Origin: Pseudomonadota bacterium
Lineage (GTDB): Bacteria; Pseudomonadota; Alphaproteobacteria; Rhizobiales; Xanthobacteraceae
Direction of reading: 5' to 3'
Assembly: GCA_023405565.1 (NCBI GenBank)
Contig: JAEXXW010000600.1
Coordinates: forward strand, 1-5,494
DNA: 5,494 bases
Notes under the pieces: generated by a model
Databases searched by the model: none
What the model saw: only the letters and a program-made list of their open reading frames with translations
Told to the model about the DNA's origin: nothing
Made by a program: the position numbers and the translations under genes
Shown here: piece after piece, positions 1-5,494 of the stretch
Position numbering within the stretch: position 1 is the first letter of the stretch
How the letters are laid out: the number at the start of each line of letters is the position of its first letter

Positions 1-1255
1 CCGGCAAGTCGTTGTTGAGGGCCTTCTGCGCGTCGGAAATATCGGATATCAGGCCGCCTTTCTCAAAGAGGCTGCGCTCCGTGGAATCGTCCGTAATGAC
101 ATTCGCAACAAGGCCGGAGAAACCGATATCGTTCGCTCCGATCGTGAGCAGGATGGCATCGAGCTTGCGATTCTTGTCCGTCTTGCGGGCGAGATCCAGC
201 GCTTCTTTCAGCCGCACCATCTGGGCGACCGATGATGTGGTGCAACTGCCGACGGGCGAACATTCGCGGGCCCGCAATGAATTGAAGAAGCCATTGTCAA
301 TCGTCGAGCCGGAGCAGGCCAGCGGCAGGAATGTCACGGCGATATGCGGATTCTCGATTGCCAGCGCGAGCGCCGCGCGGACCTGATAGCCATAAAGCGA
401 GCGATGACAGGTTGCGCTCCACCAGCGTGCATTGAGGCGTGCCCAGTCGCTCGAGGCATTGCCGCTGCCACTGGCGAGCGAGGGATCGCAGGCGCGGCTG
501 CCCTTGAAGCCGACCCGGCCGGGCCGGAAATATTCGCTGGTGCTGCCGGCCAGAAACCGGCGGAAGCAGAAGCCGCCGTCATCCAGCGCGATGGGACGGT
601 CCGGATTGCCTTCCCCGGCGGCAATGGAATCGCCCATGCCGGCAATCAGGAAGTCCTGGATAGCGATATCCGCAGCCACGCGTTGCGCGGTCCCATCGGG
701 TAGTTCGACATCGACGGTTGCGATCGTCGTCCGGTCGCGCCGGACCCTGATCCGAATTTGCTCGTCGCAGCGTGTGGTCGTTTGCCGGGGGGCCTCGGCG
801 CCGTCGTCAAAGCTCCAGGCACAGGCGGCATTGGGCGGCACAGCACCAGCGGCGATTGCCGTGATGGGATAGTCCGAGGCGCTCAGGTAATTTTCCTTCT
901 CGCCATCGCGTGTGCAGGTCTCTGGAAGGCGGCCGGACTGATCGACGCAAAGATTGTCGACCATATCCCGGGCCCAGCCGCGGCCGTCACTGGCCCGGGA
1001 CAGCCGCTGCTCCGATGCCAGGACGCCGTCACCACGATAAGCGGCGGCGTGGCGGCGGAAGTCTGCCTCATTCCGGAACAAACGAAAGCGGTTGCGCACT
1101 TCCCATTCGATGCGGATCGGCCCGCTGGTTGAGCCCGGAGCGGCATTGGATGACGGCAATTGAAGCGGCGTTTGCCCGCTGAGCTGGGCCGTGGCCGGAA
1201 GTCTGGCGGAAAAAAGGGTCAAGGCGGCCAAGGCCGCGACAACAAGCGCGCGCAT
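1..1255 (-). CDS. Exported SGNH/GDSL-type hydrolase, C-terminus beyond the window
   Basis: Reading leftward from ATG 1255-1253, 418 codons are open to the window edge, so the protein is partial. Residues 1-23 look like a Sec signal peptide: MRA, then an Ala/Leu/Val-rich core, then an Ala-Thr-Ala cleavage site before Gln24. This supports the chosen start, although the ribosome site is weak (GGA six bases upstream, with a GTG directly before the ATG). SGNH blocks are visible: block I GMGDSIAAGEGN at 206-217 with likely nucleophile Ser210, a SLYGYQ stretch at 286-291, LACSGST at 312-318 (probably the block II glycine), and block III IGANDIGF at 372-379 with the oxyanion Asn375. The Asp-x-x-His block should lie past the left edge. 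Family members are esterases or lipases; the substrate here is unknown. Residues 24-200 match no domain I recognise. Ten cysteines after the signal peptide suggest disulfides in the periplasm or outside the cell. Fold assignment is confident; function is not. Confidence 0.85.
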   Translation of the reverse strand, partial: MRALVVAALAALTLFSARLPATAQLSGQTPLQLPSSNAAPGSTSGPIRIEWEVRNRFRLFRNEADFRRHAAAYRGDGVLASEQRLSRASDGRGWARDMVDNLCVDQSGRLPETCTRDGEKENYLSASDYPITAIAAGAVPPNAACAWSFDDGAEAPRQTTTRCDEQIRIRVRRDRTTIATVDVELPDGTAQRVAADIAIQDFLIAGMGDSIAAGEGNPDRPIALDDGGFCFRRFLAGSTSEYFRPGRVGFKGSRACDPSLASGSGNASSDWARLNARWWSATCHRSLYGYQVRAALALAIENPHIAVTFLPLACSGSTIDNGFFNSLRARECSPVGSCTTSSVAQMVRLKEALDLARKTDKNRKLDAILLTIGANDIGFSGLVANVITDDSTERSLFEKGGLISDISDAQKALNNDLP

Positions 1256-1360
1256 CACGGGTCCGGAAAGCAAGCTTTCGACCGCAATAGCACAATGGTT
1301 TGGGCGGAAATATGGGGGACCGGCCCTTTCCGGCTTTGACGGAAGAAAAGTCGGTTTCCA

Positions 1361-1390
1361 TGTCTTGACCCGTTTTGTCTTGACCCGTTG
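1361..1390. repeat. Tandem direct repeat, two 15-bp units
   Basis: Two adjacent units, TGTCTTGACCCGTTT (1361-1375) and TGTCTTGACCCGTTG (1376-1390), are identical in 14 of 15 positions. They lie in the gap between the stop of the membrane-protein gene (1430) and the start of the hydrolase gene (1255), both on the minus strand. Each unit contains TTGACC, which resembles a -35 hexamer on the plus strand, but no plus-strand gene follows. The repeat could be an operator for the hydrolase gene or simply a small tandem duplication. Confidence 0.8.
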
Positions 1391-1429
1391 TCTTCACCTC
1401 AACCGGCAACCGTCTTTGCTCGAAATGCT

Positions 1430-2449
1430 TCAATGTCGCTGCTGCACCGAATGCCTGCCCCCTGTACAAGGTTTGGCAGCGCGTCCCTTCCACGCGATCA
1501 GGGTCTCGCGGCCGATCATGATCGCGAGCGCCAGACCGAATGGCACCATGTAGTAGATCACGCGGAAGATCAGCAGCGTGGCCAGCAGCTCTTCCTTCGG
1601 ATATTGCGTCAGCGCGATCAGGATTGCGGCATCGAAGACGCCAAGGCCACCCGGCGTGTGGCTGAGGAATCCGAGCAGCGTCGCCAGGACGAAAACCACG
1701 ACGAAATGCGTGAGGTCGATCGGCGGTGCTGCCGGCAGCAGCATATACATGCCGAGCGCCGAAAAGCCGAGATCGAACACGCCGATCAGGATCTGCACGA
1801 AAGTGAGCGGCGCATTCGGCAACACGACCGAGACACCCTTGACGCCGACCCGGCGAGGACCTCCGAGCAGCCAGACAAGATAACCGCAGATGGCCAGCAG
1901 GCCGCCGATGCCGATGGCCCGGTTGATCCAGGCCGGCAGATGGTCGATTGCACTGGCAGCGTCCGGCGCGAAGGCCATGCCGAGGCCGAGGACAAAGGCA
2001 TTGCCGAGCCAGAAGGTCAGGCCGGTGACGAACGCGATCTTGGCCACATCCAGAAGCGAGAGCCCCCAGGCCGAATAGATACGGAAACGGATTGCTCCGC
2101 CGGTGAAGACGGTGGCGCCGAGGTTGTGTCCGATCGAATAGCTGGCAAAGGCTCCCAGCGCGGCAATCCGGTATGGGACATGCTTGGCGCCGATCGTGCG
2201 CAACGAGAAGAAATCGTAGAAGGTGAGTGTGAAATAGGCTGCGGCGACAAAAACGGCGGAAATCGCAATCGTTGAGGCGGGTACGTTGGCGATCGCCTCG
2301 AGCACGCGGGCCGGCTCCACATGGCGCAGCATGCGGTGCAGCGTGAAGCCGGCGAGGCAGAGGACGGCGACGCTCGCGAAAAAGCCAATCTTGTTCCAGC
2401 CGATCCTTTCATGGATCGTGCTAGCGAAAATCGTCCAAAGCTTGCGCAT
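1430..2449 (-). CDS. MprF-like lysylphosphatidylglycerol synthase TM-domain protein (UPF0104/YbhN family)
   Basis: This 339-aa integral inner-membrane protein has about seven to nine hydrophobic segments, roughly at residues 20-37, 59-80, 95-113, 134-160, 177-196, 214-238, 247-262, 268-281 and 288-312. Family hallmarks are the HNLGATVFTGGAIRFRIY stretch (108-125) and the PGGLGVFDAA loop (266-275). The family is the membrane half of MprF, which in full-length MprF moves lysyl-phosphatidylglycerol across the membrane. The cytosolic aminoacyl-transferase half is absent, as in other stand-alone UPF0104 proteins, so this protein should not make aminoacyl lipids by itself. A TGA codon directly precedes ATG 2449 in frame, which fixes the upstream limit of the start; no good Shine-Dalgarno is seen. 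It is divergent from the plcP-agt pair across a 159-bp gap carrying a Pho box, which suggests but does not prove a lipid-related role. The substrate is unknown. Confidence 0.88.
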   Translation of the reverse strand: MRKLWTIFASTIHERIGWNKIGFFASVAVLCLAGFTLHRMLRHVEPARVLEAIANVPASTIAISAVFVAAAYFTLTFYDFFSLRTIGAKHVPYRIAALGAFASYSIGHNLGATVFTGGAIRFRIYSAWGLSLLDVAKIAFVTGLTFWLGNAFVLGLGMAFAPDAASAIDHLPAWINRAIGIGGLLAICGYLVWLLGGPRRVGVKGVSVVLPNAPLTFVQILIGVFDLGFSALGMYMLLPAAPPIDLTHFVVVFVLATLLGFLSHTPGGLGVFDAAILIALTQYPKEELLATLLIFRVIYYMVPFGLALAIMIGRETLIAWKGRAAKPCTGGRHSVQQRH

Positions 2450-2482
2450 TCAGAGGCAGGTCCGGCGTCGTCGAAATGTTAT

Positions 2483-2500
2483 CTGTCGTCTTGCTGTCAT
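2483..2500 (+). promoter_or_regulatory. Pho box (PhoB-binding site) upstream of the plcP-agt operon
   Basis: CTGTCGT (2483-2489), spacer CTTG (2490-2493) and CTGTCAT (2494-2500) form two direct 7-bp repeats with an 11-bp period. The known PhoB consensus is CTGTCAT-N4-CTGTCAT; 13 of the 14 defined positions match. It lies in the non-coding divergent region and reads toward plcP, in the orientation used at PhoB-activated promoters where the box replaces the -35 element. The expected -10 position, about 11 bases downstream, holds only a poor GTTCAT (2512-2517), as is common for activator-dependent promoters. It implies induction by phosphate starvation through PhoR-PhoB. Confidence 0.8.
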
Positions 2501-2608
2501 ATCGCGTCTTGGTTCATCCCGCGTTTGGCGTCCCTTTGCGGCCAGACTGTGCCCGGCGGACGAGTCGTCACATTCACCATCCATGGCAATCGCGACAGTT
2601 TTCTAACA

Positions 2609-3496
2609 ATGGCTTTGGCCCAAAGGCCGCAGCGTCGTAAAACTGAGACACGGTTCGCGCATCGTGCGGTCATGCGAATCGACCAGCGACACAGCGGCGC
2701 ACCGGGGCGGGAGTTCCGCCATCGGGTCCGCACGCTTTTTTTGTCCGACGTTCATCTCGGCACGCGTGCCAGCAAGAGTGAACGGCTTGTGGATTTCCTG
2801 CGGCACCATGATGCCGAGACGATCTATCTTGTCGGCGACATCATCGATGGATGGCGGTTGCGCTCACGATGGCATTGGCCGAAGGCGCATAGCGATCTGA
2901 TCGACGAATTGTTCAAGGCGGCGCAAGGCGGCTCCCGGATTGTCTATATTCCCGGGAACCATGACGCGTTTCTGCGCGATTACGCCGGGATTCATTTTGC
3001 CGGGATCGAGATTGTCAATTCTGCGCTGCATGTCGCGGCCAATGGGCGCCGCTATGTTGTGGTGCATGGCGACCATTTCGACAAGGCCGCGCATGTCTCC
3101 CATTCGCTCGCTGCAATCGGCGCGCGGCTGAATGCCGGTTTGTTCATGCTGAGCGATGCATGGAACGGCTTGCGTCTCGTGCTCGGGCTGTCAGGCTGGT
3201 CTTTATCGCAATGGGCGCGGCATCGTTTCAAGCAGAGTATCGACTATCTCGGCGCGTTCGAGCGTGACATTGCTGCCCTCGCGACTGAAAACGAGGCTGA
3301 CGGTGTCATCTGCGGTCACGTGCACCACGCGGCGATGCATGAACGCTCGGGCCTCCTCTACATCAATTGCGGCGACTGGCTGGAGAGCTGCACGGCTGTG
3401 GTCGAGCGGTTCGATGGCACATTCGAAATCAAATCCTGGCCGGCTGTGCCCGCCACTTTGTCCCGGTCATCGCTCGGGGAATTGCAGGAAGCATGA
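2609..3496 (+). CDS. plcP: PlcP-like metallophosphoesterase (phospholipase C type; usually annotated LpxH-like)
   Basis: This 295-aa calcineurin-like phosphoesterase of the LpxH/YbbF group has all metal-binding blocks intact: LSDVHLG (Asp47, His49), VGDIIDGW (Asp77, Asp80), PGNHD (Asn117, His118, Asp119), VHGDHFD (His153) and CGHVHHA (His237, His239), then INCGDWLES at 252-260. A hydrophobic helical insert around 174-206 probably contacts the membrane. In Sinorhizobium meliloti PlcP, a member of this family, is a phospholipase C that degrades phospholipids to diacylglycerol under phosphate limitation. Here the Pho box upstream and the overlapping agt-like gene favour that role over the lipid A enzyme LpxH, which hydrolyses UDP-2,3-diacylglucosamine. 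The choice between them is inference. The start is uncertain: ATG 2609 and ATG 2672 (274 aa) both lack a clear ribosome site, and both leave a leader of about 85-150 nt after the predicted promoter. The frame stays open upstream to ATG 2321, but that part overlaps the divergent gene and the Pho box. Confidence 0.87.
   Translation: MALAQRPQRRKTETRFAHRAVMRIDQRHSGAPGREFRHRVRTLFLSDVHLGTRASKSERLVDFLRHHDAETIYLVGDIIDGWRLRSRWHWPKAHSDLIDELFKAAQGGSRIVYIPGNHDAFLRDYAGIHFAGIEIVNSALHVAANGRRYVVVHGDHFDKAAHVSHSLAAIGARLNAGLFMLSDAWNGLRLVLGLSGWSLSQWARHRFKQSIDYLGAFERDIAALATENEADGVICGHVHHAAMHERSGLLYINCGDWLESCTAVVERFDGTFEIKSWPAVPATLSRSSLGELQEA
3486..3489 (+). promoter_or_regulatory. Ribosome binding site of the agt-like gene
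   Basis: AGGA lies inside the last codons of the upstream gene, six bases before ATG 3496 and three before ATG 3493. The usual spacing favours ATG 3496 as the start, giving a stop/start overlap of one base (TGATG). Using ATG 3493 would give a four-base ATGA overlap. Confidence 0.6.
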
Positions 3497-4557
3497 TGCG
3501 CATTCTCGTCGCCACCGATGCGTGGCACCCGCAGGTCAATGGTGTTGTCCGCACGTTGCAAACGCTCGCCTCGACGGCGCCGCGGTTTGGCGCAGAGATC
3601 GAGTTTCTGACGCATCAAGGGCTGCGCACATTTCCGCTGCCGACTTATCCGGCAATCCGTTGTGCGATCATGGCGCCTGGGACAATCGCGCGGAAGATCG
3701 AAGCGATTAAACCCGACGCGATCCATATCGCGACCGAAGGCACGATCGGTCATGCCGTGCGGCGTTATTGCATCCGCCGCGGCATCGCTTTCACAACGAG
3801 TTTCCATACCCGTCTTCCGGAATACGTGTCCGCCCGAGCGCCGATCCCGGAGACCTGGGTGTGGCGCTGGTTGCGCCGCTTCCATGGCCGCGCCGAGCGC
3901 GTGATGGTCTCGACACAATCCCTGATCTCGGAATTGTCGGGCCGTGGCTTCCGCAATCCGGTATTGTGGCCGCGTGGCGTTGACGGCGATATCTTCGCGC
4001 CGCGTGCAGCCCTGCCGCTCGATCTGCCGCGGCCAATCTTTCTCACCGTCGGTCGCGTGGCGGTCGAGAAGAATATCGAAGCTTTCCTGTCGCTCGATCT
4101 GCCGGGGACCAAGGTGGTGGTCGGCGATGGGCCGATGAGGGCGGAGCTGGAACAGCGCTTTCCTGGCGTGGTTTTCCTCGGCGAAAAGCAGCGGGATGAG
4201 TTGGCGGCGATCTATTCGGCCGCCGATGTATTTGTCTTCCCGAGCCGCACGGACACCTTCGGCCTTGTCATGCTCGAGGCCCTGGCCTGCGGCGTGCCGG
4301 TCGCGGCTTTCCCGGTGCCGGGTCCGAATGACGTCATCGGCCATGTACCGATTGGCGTGCTGAGCGAGGATCTGCGTGCGGCGGCTCTGCAAGCGCTGAC
4401 GATCGACCGTAAGGCCTGCCGTGACTTCGCCGAGCAGATGACCTGGGAACGCTGTGCGAAGATGTTCCTCGATAACCTCGCAATCCTTCGCCGGGGTGAG
4501 GAACCGTGCAAGGCCGGCTCCATGAGCCGATTGCCACGGAGCGCCGTCACACCCTGA
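3496..4557 (+). CDS. agt: GT4 family glycosyltransferase, Agt-like (predicted diacylglycerol glycosyltransferase)
   Basis: This 353-aa GT-B fold enzyme belongs to the GT4/MgtA-like group. The N-terminal domain begins with TDAWHPQVNGVVRTL (7-21), has a glycine-containing loop with HIATEGTIGHAVRR (77-90), and FHTRLPEY (103-110). The C-terminal nucleotide-sugar domain shows LWPRGVD (157-163), FLTVGRVAVEKN (182-193), VVGDGP (208-213), and the donor-binding Asp-x7-Glu motif Asp253...Glu261 in DTFGLVMLEALACG, followed by a Pro/Gly-rich loop (274-277). Related Agrobacterium Agt transfers glucose or glucuronic acid from UDP-sugars to diacylglycerol during phosphate starvation, forming phosphorus-free glycolipids at the inner membrane. 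The start overlaps the plcP stop by one base (or four with ATG 3493), so the two genes are probably cotranscribed and translationally coupled under the same Pho box. Annotation pipelines often call such proteins GDP-mannose-dependent mannosyltransferases; sugar and acceptor are inferred from context. The last 20 or so residues look poorly conserved. Confidence 0.85.
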   Translation: MRILVATDAWHPQVNGVVRTLQTLASTAPRFGAEIEFLTHQGLRTFPLPTYPAIRCAIMAPGTIARKIEAIKPDAIHIATEGTIGHAVRRYCIRRGIAFTTSFHTRLPEYVSARAPIPETWVWRWLRRFHGRAERVMVSTQSLISELSGRGFRNPVLWPRGVDGDIFAPRAALPLDLPRPIFLTVGRVAVEKNIEAFLSLDLPGTKVVVGDGPMRAELEQRFPGVVFLGEKQRDELAAIYSAADVFVFPSRTDTFGLVMLEALACGVPVAAFPVPGPNDVIGHVPIGVLSEDLRAAALQALTIDRKACRDFAEQMTWERCAKMFLDNLAILRRGEEPCKAGSMSRLPRSAVTP

Positions 4558-4585
4558 CGGCTGTTTTCGTTCCGGACACCGAGAC

Positions 4586-4614
4586 TTGACGCAAGCGCCG
4601 AAGGGGCCTTTGTT
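4586..4614 (+). promoter_or_regulatory. Weak sigma-70-like promoter candidate for the VWA gene
   Basis: TTGACG (4586-4591), a 17-base spacer and TTTGTT (4609-4614) lie in the 98-bp gap before the VWA gene. The -35 is good (TTGACA consensus), but the -10 matches only three of six positions. No convincing terminator separates this gap from the agt-like gene, so read-through from the Pho-controlled operon is an alternative. Confidence 0.25.
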
Positions 4615-4655
4615 GGCCTCCGTTGCAGCCTGTCTGCAAGATCGGCGGTCCTTGC

Positions 4656-5494
4656 ATGTTCATTACCTTCTTTACCGAACTGAAATCGGCCGGCGTGCCC
4701 GTGAGCCTGCGGGAGTATCTCACGCTGATGGAGGCGATGGACAAGGATCTCGCCTCGCGGCGCGTGGAGGAATTCTATTATCTGTCGCGCGCGACGCTGG
4801 TGAAGGACGAGCGCAATCTCGACAAGTTCGATCGCGTGTTCAGCCATGTCTTCAAGGGCCTCGAATTGATGGAAGAGGCGCTGACCGCAGAAATCCCCGA
4901 AGAATGGTTGCGCAAGCTGACCGAAAAATACCTGACCGAGGAAGAGAAGAAGCAGATCGAAGCGCTGGGCGGCCTCGACAAGCTGATGGAGACGCTGCGT
5001 CAGCGCCTTGCCGAGCAGCAGGGCCGCCATCAGGGCGGCAGTAAGTGGATCGGCACTGGCGGTACGTCGCCTTTTGGTGCCTATGGTTACAATCCGGAAG
5101 GCATCCGCATCGGCCAGGAAGGCAACCGCAATTTCCGTGCGGTCAAGGTGTGGGACAAGCGCGAGTTCAAGGATTTCGACGACGACGTCGAGATCGGCAC
5201 GCGCAACATCAAGGTGGCGCTGCGGCGCCTGCGCAAATTCGCGCGCACCGGCGCGCCGGATGAACTCGATCTTGACGGCACCATCAAGGGCACCGCGCAC
5301 AAGGGCTATCTCGACATCCACCTGCGGCCCGAACGGCGCAACACCGTCAAGGTGCTGATGTTCTTCGACGTCGGCGGCTCGATGGACTGGCACATCAAGG
5401 GCATTGAGGAACTGTTCTCGGCCGCCCGCACCGAGTTCAAGCACCTTGAATATTTCTACTTCCACAACTGTCTGTACGAAGGCGTGTGGAAGGA
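4656..5494 (+). CDS. VWA domain-containing protein, CoxE-like (COG3825 type), C-terminus beyond the window
   Basis: From ATG 4656, 279 codons are open to the right edge; the missing part should be the rest of the VWA domain. MFITFFTELKSAGVPVSLRE (1-20) is the usual start of this family and settles the initiation codon, although only a weak GGCGG (4644-4648) precedes it. A charged helical region spans about 50-125. The family signature WIGTGGTSPFGAYGYNPEG (131-149) follows. The VWA domain begins near residue 230 with MFFDVGGSMD (235-244): Asp238 and Ser242 of the metal-ion-dependent adhesion site are present, while the first serine of the canonical D-x-S-x-S is Gly240. No signal peptide or membrane segment is seen, so it is probably cytosolic. 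Family members are commonly encoded near MoxR-type AAA+ ATPases and are thought to act with them in protein-complex maturation; no such gene is inside the window. It begins 98 bp after agt on the same strand. Confidence 0.87.
   Translation, partial: MFITFFTELKSAGVPVSLREYLTLMEAMDKDLASRRVEEFYYLSRATLVKDERNLDKFDRVFSHVFKGLELMEEALTAEIPEEWLRKLTEKYLTEEEKKQIEALGGLDKLMETLRQRLAEQQGRHQGGSKWIGTGGTSPFGAYGYNPEGIRIGQEGNRNFRAVKVWDKREFKDFDDDVEIGTRNIKVALRRLRKFARTGAPDELDLDGTIKGTAHKGYLDIHLRPERRNTVKVLMFFDVGGSMDWHIKGIEELFSAARTEFKHLEYFYFHNCLYEGVWK

Noticed and set aside
1330..1354. Hairpin candidate (CCGGCTTT with AAAGTCGG) as a terminator
   Set aside because: On the minus strand, where a terminator would be needed, the stem has an A-C mismatch and no T-tract follows.
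1365..1385. Two TTGACC hexamers as plus-strand promoter -35 elements
   Set aside because: No credible -10 and no plus-strand gene downstream; they are simply part of the tandem repeat.
1388..2275. Plus-strand open frame (295 codons) opposite the MprF-like gene
   Set aside because: Its translation is an unnaturally Asp/Glu/Arg/Gln-rich mirror of a membrane protein's hydrophobic codons; the minus-strand frame has clear family motifs.
2321..2608. 5' extension of the plcP frame
   Set aside because: The frame is open to ATG 2321, but this part overlaps the start of the divergent membrane-protein gene and contains the Pho box, and its translation lacks family similarity.
2611..2628. Short inverted repeat near the plcP start (GGCTTT / AAAGGCC)
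   Set aside because: The stem needs a bulge, is short and overlaps the likely coding start; too weak to call regulatory.
3358..4392. Minus-strand open frame (344 codons) opposite the plcP end and agt
   Set aside because: Very rich in Arg, Asp and His with no domain, and antisense to the confident glycosyltransferase frame.
4212..5465. Long minus-strand open frame (417 codons) opposite the glycosyltransferase and VWA genes
   Set aside because: It runs antisense through two well-recognised protein families, spans the gap between them, and its translation has no recognisable motif; it follows from codon bias in GC-rich DNA.

Overview
The window (about 60% GC by eye, Shine-Dalgarno sites mostly weak) looks like chromosomal DNA of an alphaproteobacterium, most likely in the Rhizobiales/Hyphomicrobiales. 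The protein families point there: a PlcP/LpxH-like metallophosphoesterase paired with an Agt-type glycosyltransferase, a soluble CoxE-like VWA protein (COG3825 type), and a stand-alone MprF-like membrane protein. There are no RNA genes, mobile elements or CRISPR arrays.

Layout. (1) Positions 1-1255, minus strand: the N-terminal 418 residues of an exported SGNH/GDSL-type hydrolase that runs off the left edge. (2) 1256-1429: a non-coding gap with a nearly perfect 15-bp tandem repeat. (3) 1430-2449, minus strand: a 339-aa polytopic membrane protein of the lysylphosphatidylglycerol-synthase transmembrane-domain family (UPF0104/YbhN-like). (4) 2450-2608: a divergent intergenic region with a well-formed PhoB-binding site (Pho box) at 2483-2500, oriented rightward. 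(5) 2609-3496 and 3496-4557, plus strand: a two-gene operon with overlapping stop and start codons, encoding a PlcP-like metallophosphoesterase and a GT4 glycosyltransferase resembling Agt. (6) 4656 to the right edge, plus strand: the first 279 residues of a VWA-domain protein.

The central reading is that genes 5 are a phosphate-starvation membrane-lipid remodelling operon. Under low phosphate, PlcP would cleave phospholipids to diacylglycerol, and Agt would glycosylate the diacylglycerol to phosphorus-free glycolipids that replace the phospholipids. Automated annotation would probably call the first gene LpxH (lipid A synthesis). The Pho box and the coupled glycosyltransferase argue for lipid remodelling instead. 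The divergent MprF-like protein belongs to a family with lipid-translocating members and could be functionally linked, but that is conjecture. The hydrolase and the VWA protein show no obvious link to this pathway.
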